A stretch of 64,000 nucleotides of DNA from Marinobacter arenosus (GCF_019264345.1 NZ_JAHVAO010000002.1:248001-312000), one strand, 5' to 3'. Shown: positions 1 to 8,943, counted from the stretch's first letter. The notes: generated from the letters alone by a model not told the origin. Made by a program: numbers and translations.

Positions 1-10
1 GAACAGGACA

Positions 11-1411
11 ATGAATACAAGACTTGCCTTGCCGTTGGTGGTAGCCGGGAGCGTTCTGCTCACCGGTTGTTTTGATGACGACGACGACCCGACAAACACC
101 AGTGTTCGAGTGGTGCACGCTTCGTCCGACGCACCCGCCGTTAACGTACGGCTGAATGACGATACGGTGGTAGCTGGCGCTGATTTCAAACAGGCGGCGG
201 TTCTGACCCCGAGGGCCGGTAATGCCTCGATCGCGGTCGACGGTGTTCTTCCCGGAGGAGACACCGCAACGGTCATTGAGGCGGACGCCGCCCTTCGTTT
301 TGATACCAGCTACGATGTTATCGCGGTCGGAAAAGTGGGCGATCAGACCATTGAGCCACTCATCCTGGAAGATGATGGCAACCGGGAGTCTGCCGACTCG
401 GTAAGACTTCGCGTGGCCCACTTGTCGCCCGATGCCCAAGCGGCAGCGGCTGGTCCCGTGGATGTCTACGTGACGGCGGCGGGGGCCGACCTGCCTGCCG
501 AAGCCACCTTTACGTTCGCCTTCAAAGAGAGTGTGGGACCACTTGAGGTGCCAGCGGGTGATTATCAGATTCGGGTGACCCCGTCGGGGGCTGACACGGT
601 GGTCTATGACAGCGGCACCGTGCCACTGCCCGCGGGCGCAGACTTGCTTATCGGTGCGGTGGATAATACCGGTGCAAACGGTGATGCCGGCCCGATCAGT
701 CTTATTGTGCTGAACGGCGGTGATGTTTCCGAAATTTACTCTCAAGACCAGAATGCTGGTGTACGTGTGGTTCACGCCTCATCCAATGCGCCGAATGTCG
801 ATGTGTTCGTTGATGGACAGGCGACGGCGTTAGCTGACATACCGTTTGGCAGTGTTGCTCCAGAAGCCGTTCTGGATGGTTACGCTGCATTGCCGGCCGG
901 GGAGCGTCGCATACAGGTTGCGGCCGCCGGAACGGGTCTTGATGGTGGTCTTGTCGTAATCGATGAGAGTCCAACACTTGTTAATGGCCAAGGTTACACA
1001 GCGCTGGCGGTAGGGCAGTTGGAAAACATTGAAGCGCTGGTCGTGGAGGACCAGGTGCGCAGCATTGCTACCCAGGCATCCCTGCGTCTCATTCATGCGT
1101 CGACCGCTGCCGGCAATGTCGATATCTACCTGGTACCCGGCACTCAGGACGGCATTGGTAACTCAGCACCGGCTCTGTCAGACGTACCGTTTAAGGCAGT
1201 GACAGATTATCTTGCGGTCGCAGAGGGCACCTATAATGTATACATTGCGCCGACGGGCACGGGCACAGCCGCAATCACCGCCGAAGGGGTTGAGTTAAGC
1301 GCGGGTGAAGTCTACACCGCAGTTGCGCGAGATGCGGATCCAACTAATGGGGAGCCTGCGCTGACCGAACTCGGATTGATTTTGTTCGACGATTTTGTCG
1401 GGGAAATATAG
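11..1411 (+). CDS. DUF4397-repeat outer-membrane lipoprotein
   Basis: 466 residues. The N-terminus is a lipoprotein signal peptide ending in a lipobox L-T-G-C with Cys20; the residue after it is Phe and then five Asp follow, which fits outer-membrane rather than inner-membrane retention. The mature part carries four copies of a repeat opening with a V-R-V-V-H-A-S-x-x-A-P type motif near residues 32, 131, 251 and 357, the hallmark of DUF4397 domains. Function of the family is unknown; a cell-surface or adhesive beta-sandwich role is an inference. The ATG follows an AGGA sequence by two bases only, so the ribosome site is close. The gene is transcribed toward dacB and shares a terminator hairpin with it. 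Confidence 0.85.
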   Translation: MNTRLALPLVVAGSVLLTGCFDDDDDPTNTSVRVVHASSDAPAVNVRLNDDTVVAGADFKQAAVLTPRAGNASIAVDGVLPGGDTATVIEADAALRFDTSYDVIAVGKVGDQTIEPLILEDDGNRESADSVRLRVAHLSPDAQAAAAGPVDVYVTAAGADLPAEATFTFAFKESVGPLEVPAGDYQIRVTPSGADTVVYDSGTVPLPAGADLLIGAVDNTGANGDAGPISLIVLNGGDVSEIYSQDQNAGVRVVHASSNAPNVDVFVDGQATALADIPFGSVAPEAVLDGYAALPAGERRIQVAAAGTGLDGGLVVIDESPTLVNGQGYTALAVGQLENIEALVVEDQVRSIATQASLRLIHASTAAGNVDIYLVPGTQDGIGNSAPALSDVPFKAVTDYLAVAEGTYNVYIAPTGTGTAAITAEGVELSAGEVYTAVARDADPTNGEPALTELGLILFDDFVGEI

Positions 1412-1433
1412 TAGAAAAGTGTAATGTGAAGGG

Positions 1434-1462
1434 AAAAGCCCCGGAATATCCGGGGCTTTTTT
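1434..1462 (+). terminator. Rho-independent terminator after DUF4397 gene
   Basis: Palindrome with stem GCCCCGGA/TCCGGGGC, flanked by four A on the left and six T on the right. It ends two bases inside the stop end of the convergent dacB gene, and its A-tract/T-tract symmetry means it could terminate transcription from both sides. Confidence 0.85.
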
Positions 1463-3020
1463 ATTGAATCGTAGTTTTTGATGAAGAACCGGAATCGGCC
1501 CGCGAAATGGCGGTGCCCGTCGGCGGCCGGTAGTGCAGGGAATAGAGAACGCGATCCAGGACAGCCTGGCCATTCCAGGCAGGATCGTTGTTGACCATTC
1601 CGACAACGGCCCAGGTCGTGTTGTGCTCATCCCGGGTGAAGCCGGCGATGGAGCGGACGTTCTCCAGGTAACCGGTCTTGATGCGGCCGCTGCCGTCCAT
1701 GCCGGTGTTACGAAGCCGGCGGGCCATGGTACCGTCCATGGCGATGATCGGCATGGAGGCCATCAGGTCGGCGGCAAACGGGCTGTTCCAGGCGTGTTGC
1801 AGCAGTTCCGCGCCCTGGCGTGCTGTGATCCGGCCATGGCGGCTGAGGCCGGCGCCATTGTCGATCACCATGCCGGTGGTATTGATGCCTTTCTTCTCAA
1901 GCCAGTCGTAAATCACACGAATGCCCGCAACGCGGTCATCCTCTTCGTCATCCAGTCTGTTTTCAGCGCCGATCGTCAGCAACATCTGGCGAGCCATCAC
2001 GTTGCTGCTCCACTTATTGATGTCGCGGACCATGGTGACCAGGTCCGGCGAGGTGGTTTTCAGCACCAGACGGGCGTCTTCCGGGGTGGTTCCCACGGTG
2101 TCGTTGCCCGTTATCGTCACCCCGGTCTCGTTGAGCAGGGAACGAATCAGGCCGGCGCTGTATTGTTCATGGGGCAACAGGGACAGGTAACTTGTGGTGC
2201 GACATCCCTGGGGTAGCTCTCCGGTTACCCGGACGGTGACTTTGTTGTCATCGTGGAAAATCGGCTCCCACTCAAAGTTGCGACGGCGGGGGCAGGGGCC
2301 TTCAGCCGTGGCCGTTACGCGGTTATCGATCACCACCTGGTCCAGGGATGGCGTGCTCCACGCCTGGGTGCCGCGCTCATCCGCGCGAACCTGGAAGTGC
2401 AGCAGGTTGAGATTGGTCAGGTAGGCAGAGGGCTCAACCAGGAACGGTGCATGGGGGTTGTCACCATTGTCCTCGAACGCAGGGAAGCCGCCGTCCACCT
2501 CGAAATAGGTCCCGTCCAGCACCAGGTTGCCATCGATGCTGGTGATGCCCATGCTGCGGAGTTCGCGCAGCGTGCCCCAGAGCCGCTCGATGGTCAGCTT
2601 GGGATCGCCACCGAAGCGGACGTACAGGTTGCCTTTCAGGGTGTCGCCGATCAGTTCGCCATCGGTCAGGAAATCGGTATCCCAGTGATGGGTTGGTCCG
2701 AGGATTTCCAGCGCCGCATAAGTAGTGACCAGTTTCATGATGGAACCGGGACTCATGACCTCGTCGGCATTGATGTATTGGTCAATACCGGGGCCGTTGA
2801 GCGGAATCGCGGCCACGCTCAGGGCTTGTTCGTCGTTGAGCGATTTGACGGCGTAATCCCGGACCTGGCTGCTCCAGATGCGAGAGGAGGAGAAGCCGGA
2901 CTCTTCATTGTCGAGCGCCAGAAGGGACGGACTGGTAGCCACAGCGAGCGCCGTGCTCGTAGCCACGACCATCCGTTTGAAAATTGATCCAATATTGCCT
3001 GTCGTGTGCGCGCGTCGCAT
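1461..3020 (-). CDS. dacB: D-alanyl-D-alanine carboxypeptidase/endopeptidase (PBP4, S13 family)
   Basis: Periplasmic low-molecular-weight penicillin-binding protein that trims or opens peptidoglycan stem peptides. With the start used here it has 519 residues. All three active-site boxes of the S13 family are visible: SIMK with nucleophile Ser93, S-S-N at 338-340 and K-T-G from Lys448. A basic N-terminus followed by a hydrophobic stretch (about 17-34) ending near L-L-A-L is the export signal. The start at 3020 is preferred because AGGGTG lies nine bases upstream; an ATG at 3044 is an alternative with a more distant AAGGA. Convergent with the DUF4397 gene. Confidence 0.9.
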   Translation of the reverse strand: MRRAHTTGNIGSIFKRMVVATSTALAVATSPSLLALDNEESGFSSSRIWSSQVRDYAVKSLNDEQALSVAAIPLNGPGIDQYINADEVMSPGSIMKLVTTYAALEILGPTHHWDTDFLTDGELIGDTLKGNLYVRFGGDPKLTIERLWGTLRELRSMGITSIDGNLVLDGTYFEVDGGFPAFEDNGDNPHAPFLVEPSAYLTNLNLLHFQVRADERGTQAWSTPSLDQVVIDNRVTATAEGPCPRRRNFEWEPIFHDDNKVTVRVTGELPQGCRTTSYLSLLPHEQYSAGLIRSLLNETGVTITGNDTVGTTPEDARLVLKTTSPDLVTMVRDINKWSSNVMARQMLLTIGAENRLDDEEDDRVAGIRVIYDWLEKKGINTTGMVIDNGAGLSRHGRITARQGAELLQHAWNSPFAADLMASMPIIAMDGTMARRLRNTGMDGSGRIKTGYLENVRSIAGFTRDEHNTTWAVVGMVNNDPAWNGQAVLDRVLYSLHYRPPTGTAISRADSGSSSKTTIQ

Positions 3021-3348
3021 ACCCGGAATCACCCTGCCAGCCATCCGTGAGTTCTTATCCTTCAACAATAGCCCATCTTTGCAGCGTGTACTATGCAGAG
3101 AAGTTCTACATGACGTTAAAAAATGGCAGTAGAGTCGTTGTTTGTATTGGTTTTTGTGATTTCGTGTAAGTCCCTCTATGTGAATCATAGGGTTAGCAGT
3201 CCGGAGGTTTACATTTTTCATGTCAATGGCTTTGTAATTCTTTTTATCGGGGATTCTTCCGGCATTTCGGTCATGGAATCTGACCGCAAAAGAGCGTTTG
3301 CTATCGGGTGTGCATCACAGGTTTCAACAACAAGAAAAGGAGACCATT
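3021..3348. other. Intergenic region between divergent dacB and the histidine-box gene
   Basis: About 330 bases, clearly richer in A and T than the flanking genes. It must hold the promoters of dacB (leftward) and of the gene starting at 3349 (rightward, Shine-Dalgarno AAGGAG at about 3336). I see no convincing -35/-10 pair, hairpin terminator or coding frame with good codon use in it. Confidence 0.5.
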
Positions 3349-3822
3349 ATGATCGGCATCCCATTAGGTCTGGTGACGGCTAACGCCGTTGAGTGGGTGT
3401 TCCACAAGCATGTGCTTCACAACATGGGGCGCAACCGGGACAGTTTCTGGGCGTTTCATTGGCACGATCACCACCGACAGGTGCGGAAAAACGGGTTTCT
3501 GGACGAGGATTACCGGAAGCCTCCCTGGCGCTGGAATGCCCAGGCGAAGGAGGTGGTTGCCCTGGTGGCGGGCGCGGCTGCGGTTACGCCGCTGATGCCG
3601 GTGGCCCCCTTCTATGTGGGAACCTTGTATTACTGCGCCTGGAATTACTACCGAGTGCACCGGAAGTCGCATCTTGATCCGGACTGGGCCCGGGAACACC
3701 TGCCCTGGCATTATGATCACCACATGGGACCGAATCCCAACGCCAACTGGTGTGTGACGAAACCCTGGTTTGATCACGTCATGGGCACCCGTGAGCCAAT
3801 GGAAAACCGGGCGATTGCGTGA
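3349..3822 (+). CDS. Fatty acid hydroxylase/sterol desaturase-like membrane protein
   Basis: 157 residues with the clustered histidines of the di-iron membrane hydroxylase superfamily: H-K-H-V-L-H at 19-24, H-W-H-D-H-H at 37-42, then H-R-K-S-H and a C-terminal H-Y-D-H-H. A hydrophobic segment near 70-95 lies between the boxes. Family members use a non-haem di-iron centre to hydroxylate or desaturate lipids; the substrate cannot be told here. It is shorter than typical sterol desaturases (250 or more residues), so it is a minimal version. ATG at 3349 follows AAGGAG with good spacing. Followed after 32 bases by the glutaredoxin-like gene, so the two are probably co-transcribed. Confidence 0.75.
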   Translation: MIGIPLGLVTANAVEWVFHKHVLHNMGRNRDSFWAFHWHDHHRQVRKNGFLDEDYRKPPWRWNAQAKEVVALVAGAAAVTPLMPVAPFYVGTLYYCAWNYYRVHRKSHLDPDWAREHLPWHYDHHMGPNPNANWCVTKPWFDHVMGTREPMENRAIA

Positions 3823-3854
3823 TAATGGGGGAAATTCGAAACAAGGGCCTTACT

Positions 3855-4625
3855 ATGTCCAGCGGTTTAGCACATAACGTCAATTTACTCGGTTCCGTGA
3901 CGACGTCATCACTGACGGCCTGGCGCGGCTGCATGGTCGTGAAGAAAAGCGTTCAGCCGGAACTCGCCATCATTCTGTACGACATGGAGGCTTGCCCGTT
4001 CTGCCGCCGCGTGCGTGAGGCGCTGACCGCCTTGCACCTGGATGTGGAAATTCGGCCGTGCCCGAAAGGCGGCAAGGTCTTCCGGGACGAAGCCGTCGCC
4101 CTGGGCGGCAAGCAGCAGTTCCCGTTGCTGGTGGACAAAAACACGGACACGGTCATGTACGAATCGAACGGTATCGTGGCCTATCTGTTCCGGGAGTATG
4201 CTGGCCGGCCGGTTCCGAAACTCTACCGGGGCAAGGCCTGGCAGCCAGCGCTGGGATCGGTCGCCTCGGCAGCCAGTGGCTTGCGGGGCTTGCGGGCAAA
4301 AGCCGGAAAGCGGCCAGAACAGCCTCTGCATCTCTGGAGTTTCGAGGGCAGTCCGTTTTCCCGACTGGTGCGTGAAAAACTGTGTGAACTGGAAATTCCC
4401 TACACGCTCCATAACCTGGGGAAGGAGCACTGGTCCGAGGTCGGCCCGGCAAGGCAGCGCCTGAAGCCGGGGCCGTATACGCCGATTCCGGGTGGCAAGC
4501 GTGATGCCTTTTTTCAAGTGCACAAGCGGGTTCAGGTACCCTATCTGGAGGATCCCAATACCGGCGAGGGCCTGTTCGAATCGGCGAGGATCCTGAACTA
4601 CCTGGACAGCCAATACGCTGCCTGA
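3855..4625 (+). CDS. Tandem glutaredoxin/GST N-terminal domain protein
   Basis: 256 residues holding two thioredoxin-fold domains of glutaredoxin/GST-N type in a row. The first (about 38-120) has a C-P-F-C dithiol at 47-50 and the V-M-Y-E-S-N-G-I glutathione-binding segment; the second (about 157-253) begins S-F-E-G-S-P-F-S-R and so has serines in place of the cysteines, with F-E-S-A-R-I near its end as the corresponding glutathione loop. This suggests one redox-active and one glutathione-binding domain. The reading frame is open upstream to 3819, but ATG 3855 has AAGGG seven bases ahead. Role is probably thiol redox chemistry in the cytoplasm; partner unknown. Confidence 0.8.
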   Translation: MSSGLAHNVNLLGSVTTSSLTAWRGCMVVKKSVQPELAIILYDMEACPFCRRVREALTALHLDVEIRPCPKGGKVFRDEAVALGGKQQFPLLVDKNTDTVMYESNGIVAYLFREYAGRPVPKLYRGKAWQPALGSVASAASGLRGLRAKAGKRPEQPLHLWSFEGSPFSRLVREKLCELEIPYTLHNLGKEHWSEVGPARQRLKPGPYTPIPGGKRDAFFQVHKRVQVPYLEDPNTGEGLFESARILNYLDSQYAA

Positions 4626-4691
4626 CCGGGGTCCACGGCTGGTTTGGCTTCGTACCATACGCACTGGCATCATGACCGTGAGAGGGTGGGT

Positions 4692-5627
4692 ATGGCAATG
4701 CATGTGACTCGCAGACAATTCCTTCTGGCGGCCGGCCTTGCGGGCCTGGCCGTGCAGGCACCCGGTGTATTCGCAAACCCCAGGGGTGCCTCGACTCCGG
4801 TACCCGTCAGTCGGGCGATTCCATCCACCGGCGAACGCCTGCCTGCCGTCGGGATGGGCACCTGGATTACCTTCAATGTCGGTAACGACCCCTACCTGAT
4901 CGAACAGCGCACCAACGTTCTCAAGACGTTTTTTGATCTCGGAGGGAGCGTGGTGGACTGTTCGCCCATGTACGGCTCCTCCGCGGAGGTCCTGGGGCAG
5001 GCGCTTGACGCACTGAAGGCCCGCGACCGCGTTTTCGCCGCCACCAAGATCTGGACCGGGGATGAATCGGCGACCCGGTCGGAGGCGGATTCCTCCCGCC
5101 GAAGGTGGGGGGTGGAACGCTTTGACCTGCTGCAGGTGCACAATCTACTGGGCTGGCGGGGGCATCTGGAAACCCTGAAGGCCATGAAGGCGGCGGGCGA
5201 GGTGCGTTACGTGGGCATCACCACGTCCCATGGGCGGCGCCATAGCGAGTTCGAGCAGATCATGGAAACCCAGCCCCTCGATTTTGTTCAGCTGACCTAC
5301 AACGTGCTGGATCGTGAGGCCGAGGCGCGTTTGTTGCCCCTGGCACAGGAGCGGGGTATCGCGGTCATGGTCAACCGGCCATTCCAGGGCGGTGCGCTGT
5401 TCCGGCGTTTTCAGTCCGAGCCCTTGCCGGCCTGGGCCGGAGACGTGGGCGTGAGTACCTGGGCGGAGTACTTTCTGAAGTTCATTATTTCTCATCCTGC
5501 GGTCACCTGTGCCATACCGGCGACCACACGCGTTGAGCATATGCAGGAGAACATGGCGGCCATGGTCGGCGAGCTACCGGATGAACGGCAGCGGCAGCGG
5601 ATGGTGGACTACGTGAGGTCGCTGTGA
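4692..5627 (+). CDS. Tat-exported aldo/keto reductase
   Basis: 311 residues. The N-terminus has a twin-arginine signal (T-R-R-Q-F-L-L with Arg7-Arg8, then a hydrophobic stretch and an A-F-A-N cleavage region), so the protein is likely folded with its nicotinamide cofactor in the cytoplasm and exported to the periplasm. The body matches the aldo/keto reductase barrel: the Asp and Tyr of the tetrad in V-V-D-C-S-P-M-Y-G-S, Lys in A-A-T-K-I-W, and His in L-Q-V-H-N. Substrate unknown. The ATG at 4692 has GAGAGGG upstream. Its stop overlaps the start of the next gene (GTGA), so the two are translationally coupled. Confidence 0.85.
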   Translation: MAMHVTRRQFLLAAGLAGLAVQAPGVFANPRGASTPVPVSRAIPSTGERLPAVGMGTWITFNVGNDPYLIEQRTNVLKTFFDLGGSVVDCSPMYGSSAEVLGQALDALKARDRVFAATKIWTGDESATRSEADSSRRRWGVERFDLLQVHNLLGWRGHLETLKAMKAAGEVRYVGITTSHGRRHSEFEQIMETQPLDFVQLTYNVLDREAEARLLPLAQERGIAVMVNRPFQGGALFRRFQSEPLPAWAGDVGVSTWAEYFLKFIISHPAVTCAIPATTRVEHMQENMAAMVGELPDERQRQRMVDYVRSL

Positions 5628-6337
5628 GTGGTTCCGCCTGGCTGAGCTATTCCCTGCAGGATTTCCTGATGTTCGGGCCGGAGGTGTTTCTGCGCCTGTT
5701 CGTGCGGATCAATCAGGACGTCTGGCCGTGGCAGCTGTTCGCGGTGTTTGTGAGCGCAGCGGTGCCCTGGATGCTGTGCCGGCCTGAGTCCGCCTGGCAC
5801 CGGCTGGCACTGGTGATTGTTGCAGCCGCCTGGATGGGCAGCGGAGCCGGGTTCCTGGTGCATTATTTTGGTGAGATCAACTGGCCGGCGGCATGGCTAG
5901 GGTGGGCCTTCGTAATACAGGGCGGGCTGGTGATGGTCCTGAGTCTCACGAACAGCGGCTTTCAACTGTCGAAGGCCAGGGCGGGGTGGTTTGCCCTGTG
6001 CTGGCTGGCCGCGCTGGCGTTGCTGCCCTGGCTTCCCGTTATTCAGTCCGGGCAACTGAAGGCGCTCGCGCTGTTTGGGCTGGCCCCCGGCGTAACCGTT
6101 GCAGCGAGCGCACTGTTGATGGGCGTCTACGGCCGAGCGGTGTTCTGGTGGTTGTTGCCCGTGCCGATCATCGGGGTGCTATTCAGCGCAGCCACCTACT
6201 GGACCCTGCAGACTCCGTGGCTGCTACCCACGCCCCTGACCACCTTGGCGTTCATGGGCGTGGGCGTCTGGCTCAGTCCCAGGCCGGCGCAAAACTCGGG
6301 TCGGCAATCCGCTCGCCCCGATCCAGTTCGTCGATAA
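5624..6337 (+). CDS. DUF6064-like integral membrane protein
   Basis: 237 residues with six or more hydrophobic helices and an N-terminal region (D-F-L-M-F-G-P-E-V-F then W-P-W-Q) that resembles the DUF6064 family; the family name is from memory and uncertain. GTG start overlapping the upstream stop by four bases. The context, a Tat-exported reductase in the same transcript, suggests it may be a membrane partner of that enzyme, perhaps supplying electrons or anchoring, but this is inference. The last 21 residues, rich in R, P and S, are encoded antisense to the 3' end of the convergent reductase gene, a 65-base overlap, so the tail may be a recent extension. Confidence 0.65.
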   Translation: MSGSAWLSYSLQDFLMFGPEVFLRLFVRINQDVWPWQLFAVFVSAAVPWMLCRPESAWHRLALVIVAAAWMGSGAGFLVHYFGEINWPAAWLGWAFVIQGGLVMVLSLTNSGFQLSKARAGWFALCWLAALALLPWLPVIQSGQLKALALFGLAPGVTVAASALLMGVYGRAVFWWLLPVPIIGVLFSAATYWTLQTPWLLPTPLTTLAFMGVGVWLSPRPAQNSGRQSARPDPVRR

Positions 6338-7082
6338 GGCGAATCTCATCCTCGCTCAGCTGGATCTTCAAGGCGTCCAGGTTGGCTTTCTGATGCGTCG
6401 GCCGCGTGGATGACGGGATCGGTATCACACCACGGGAGGCGACCCAGGCAAGGGCCACCTGTGCTGGCGAGGCATTGTGCGCCTGGGCGATACGCTGGAG
6501 CGTATCATCGTCCATCACCTTGCCAACGGCCAGGGGCATGTAACCGGTGACCGTGATGCCGAGCTTCCGGGCGTGCTCGACGACCTTGCGGTTGGCCAAA
6601 AACGGATGCACCTCCACCTGGTTGGTGAGGATGGCGCCATCGCCAAGGATTGCCACGGCCTTGTCCATCTGGGCGCAGGTGAAATTGGAAACGCCGATGT
6701 GATTGGTCAGGCCTTCCCGCTGGGCATCGCGCAGGGCACCGAGGTATTCCTCCATGGGCACCTCGTCATCTGGCGAAGGCCAGTGAATCAGGGTGAGATC
6801 CACGTGGTCCGTTTTCAGGCGAGACAGGCTGTCGTGCAGACTGTTGATCAGGTCGCTCGCGTGCAGCTGGTCGTGCCAGATTTTCGTGGTCAGGAAGATT
6901 TCACGACGTGGAATGCCGCTGGACGTGATGCCATCCCCAACTTCCGCCTCGTTCTCGTACATCTGGGCGGTATCAATGTGCCGATAACCCAGGGATAGGG
7001 CACTTTTCACCGCGTCCCGTGCGTCATTGCCCTTCAACCGGAAAGTCCCCATGCCGATCTTCGGAAGTGTGCTGAATGCCAT
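6273..7082 (-). CDS. dkgB: Aldo/keto reductase, 2,5-diketo-D-gluconate reductase type
   Basis: 269 residues, cytoplasmic, the usual size of DkgB. The catalytic tetrad is complete: Asp37 and Tyr42 in H-I-D-T-A-Q-M-Y, Lys67 in T-T-K-I-W and His100 in L-I-H-W-P. The C-terminal part contains V-I-P-I-P-S-S-T-R-P, the NADPH-binding segment. Family members reduce diketogluconate, methylglyoxal and related carbonyls with NADPH; the true substrate is not fixed by sequence. The start is ATG 7082 because AGGAGG lies directly upstream; the frame continues upstream without a better site. Convergent with the DUF6064-like gene. Confidence 0.85.
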   Translation of the reverse strand: MAFSTLPKIGMGTFRLKGNDARDAVKSALSLGYRHIDTAQMYENEAEVGDGITSSGIPRREIFLTTKIWHDQLHASDLINSLHDSLSRLKTDHVDLTLIHWPSPDDEVPMEEYLGALRDAQREGLTNHIGVSNFTCAQMDKAVAILGDGAILTNQVEVHPFLANRKVVEHARKLGITVTGYMPLAVGKVMDDDTLQRIAQAHNASPAQVALAWVASRGVIPIPSSTRPTHQKANLDALKIQLSEDEIRLIDELDRGERIADPSFAPAWD

Positions 7083-7203
7083 ACGTTCCTCCTGTTCGAG
7101 CTGTGTGTTCCTAAGATGGTGTCGTCGCTCTGGTTCTTCAAGTAGCCGGCGGGTATCATCAGCCCTGAATTGACGCGCTCCCGCCCGATTGAGAGACAAA
7201 GCT

Positions 7204-7617
7204 ATGTATACCGGCCAATGCCTGTGCGGCGACATCACCTATGAATACGACGGTCCCCTGGGTCCGGTTGCCCTGTGTCATTGCAGCCAATGCCGCCGGG
7301 CCCACGGCAGTGCGTTTTCTGCCAGTGCACCCGTGCAGAAGATCCGGTTTCGATTCGTGAGCGGCGAAGCGTTGGTCACCGAGTTCGAATCCCGCCCTGG
7401 TAAATACCGGGCTTTCTGCAGCCGCTGCGGTAGCCAGCTTTACAGCCGGGTGGACGCCATTCCGGGCATCCTGCGCCTGCGGGTAGGTGCCATCAATGAG
7501 CCTCTGGGCAAGGGCCCGGCACAGCATGTGTATACAGGCTCAAAATCGGACTGGTTTGAGATAACCGACGATATCCCCCAGTTCGAGAAAACCGAAAGAA
7601 CCAACGACCCTCACTGA
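7204..7617 (+). CDS. GFA family (Mss4-like zinc) protein, copy 1
   Basis: 137 residues. Two zinc sites of the GFA/CENP-V fold are visible: Cys6/Cys8 with the C-H-C-S-Q-C cluster at 25-30, and C-S-R-C at 72-75. The namesake was described as acting on S-hydroxymethylglutathione, but most members are uncharacterised, so only a thiol- or zinc-related role is inferred. ATG 7204 with GAGAG eight bases upstream. A second paralogue with the same spacing occurs at 22489. The last seven bases overlap the end of the convergent sugar dehydrogenase gene. Confidence 0.85.
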   Translation: MYTGQCLCGDITYEYDGPLGPVALCHCSQCRRAHGSAFSASAPVQKIRFRFVSGEALVTEFESRPGKYRAFCSRCGSQLYSRVDAIPGILRLRVGAINEPLGKGPAQHVYTGSKSDWFEITDDIPQFEKTERTNDPH

Positions 7618-8732
7618 GCGGGCAGCAACCGGTAAACCTTACCGGCGGAATCGTCGGTCAGAAGCCAGAGGGCTCCATCGGGGCCCATCCGAACGTCCCG
7701 TATCCGCTCTCCCAGATCCGTCAGCAGGTCTTCTTCTTCAAGCACGGCCTCATCTTTGATGCGCAGGCGGACGAGTTTCTGAAGCTTGAGCGCCCCCAGA
7801 AACAGATCGCCTTGCCATTCTGACATCCCCGAGCCGGTGTAGAAGGCCATGCCTGACGGTGCGATGGATGGGTCCCAGTAGTGCAGGGGCTGCGCCATTC
7901 CTTCTTTTTCGGTGTCCAGGGTAATCGGAATGCCGGAATAGCCGATGCCGTAGGTGATTTCCGGCCAGCCATAGTTGGTCCCGGCCCGCAGGATGTTGAT
8001 TTCATCCCCACCCCGGGGCCCGTGTTCGTGGGTCCAGATGGCCCCGGTGGACGGATGTATCGTCATCCCCTGAATGTTCCGGTTGCCCCAGGTGAAGAAC
8101 GTATCGTTGATTTGCGGGTTATCCAGGCCGGGGTTTCCCGGGGCCGGCTCGCCGTTCACGGTAATGCGGTGCACGCCCCCGGCGTCGTCGGACGTATCCT
8201 GGGCCCGGTCCATTTCGCCACGGTCGCCGACTGCCACGTACAGGTAGCCGTTGCTGTCGAATTCCATGCGCCCGGCGAAATGCCGGGACTTGCTGGAGCG
8301 GGGCAGGGCCTCAAAAATCACCTCTACATCCTCAAGACGGTCCTGCTCGAATCTCGCCTTCGCCACTCTCGTGGTCATGCCACCGTCCGACCGGTGTGCG
8401 TAGCTGAGGAACAGCGTGCGATTCTCCCCGAAGTCCGGATGCAATAGCACATCCAGCAGCCCGCCCTGACCGGATACAACGAGCTCGGGGACGCCGGGGA
8501 TGGCATCGGGATCGAGCACGCCATTGCGGAGAATGCGAAGGCGTCCCGCTCTCTCGGTCACCAGCAGGGATCCGTCCGGAAGAAAGGCGAGGCTCCAGGG
8601 ATGCTCAAGGCCCGTGGCGACGGTTTCGAGCCGGAATTGCCCGGCGTCTGAGGAAAAGGTCTGGCCGGATACCATGGGCAGCCCCGCCAGGAAGAGGCTG
8701 GCTGCGATCGCGAGTTGTCTGAGGGGACGCAT
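7611..8732 (-). CDS. PQQ-dependent aldose sugar dehydrogenase (YliI/Asd type)
   Basis: 373 residues with an N-terminal Sec signal (R-P-L-R-Q-L then hydrophobic, A-G-L-P-M-V-S-G), so periplasmic. The body is a soluble glucose dehydrogenase-like six-bladed propeller: L-E-H-P-W-S-L-A-F-L-P-D-G at the start, G-G-L-L-D-V-L-L-H-P-D-F, W-G-N-R-N-I-Q-G and H-E-H-G-P-R-G-G-D-E-I-N, the segments that hold PQQ and calcium in this family. Such enzymes oxidise aldoses and pass electrons to periplasmic acceptors. ATG 8732 has GGGAGGTG upstream. No PQQ biosynthesis gene is in the window. Confidence 0.88.
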   Translation of the reverse strand: MRPLRQLAIAASLFLAGLPMVSGQTFSSDAGQFRLETVATGLEHPWSLAFLPDGSLLVTERAGRLRILRNGVLDPDAIPGVPELVVSGQGGLLDVLLHPDFGENRTLFLSYAHRSDGGMTTRVAKARFEQDRLEDVEVIFEALPRSSKSRHFAGRMEFDSNGYLYVAVGDRGEMDRAQDTSDDAGGVHRITVNGEPAPGNPGLDNPQINDTFFTWGNRNIQGMTIHPSTGAIWTHEHGPRGGDEINILRAGTNYGWPEITYGIGYSGIPITLDTEKEGMAQPLHYWDPSIAPSGMAFYTGSGMSEWQGDLFLGALKLQKLVRLRIKDEAVLEEEDLLTDLGERIRDVRMGPDGALWLLTDDSAGKVYRLLPAQ

Positions 8733-8878
8733 CGGCACCTCCCGGTCTGTTGTCGTCAGTGGCATACGAATTACCTGCCGGCGGAGTTCTCAGAATAGCA
8801 CCTGCTGCGCCACGCCGCCGGTCCAGAAGGGGGGGGAGCGGGGGCATTTCCAGGGCAATTTCAAATTAATTATTTTAA

Positions 8879-8898
8879 ATCAGAATGATTCGCATTAA
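8879..8898 (+). promoter_or_regulatory. Putative Fur box upstream of siderophore receptor
   Basis: Sequence around AGAATGATTCGCATTA in an A/T-rich stretch, containing the imperfect palindrome AATGATTCGCATT that resembles the Fur consensus. It lies 46 bases before the receptor ATG, where a repressor site would overlap the promoter. Similar sites precede the fhu operon and the ABC exporter gene. Confidence 0.7.
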
Positions 8899-8943
8899 GA
8901 TGTGCGTCTCAAGTTTGATTGACCCCAAGAAACGGAGAAGAAG

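Noticed and set aside
3909..5141. 410-codon open frame on the minus strand opposite the glutaredoxin-like and reductase genes
   Set aside because: It spans two clear plus-strand genes and shows no family features, so it is a by-product of high GC.
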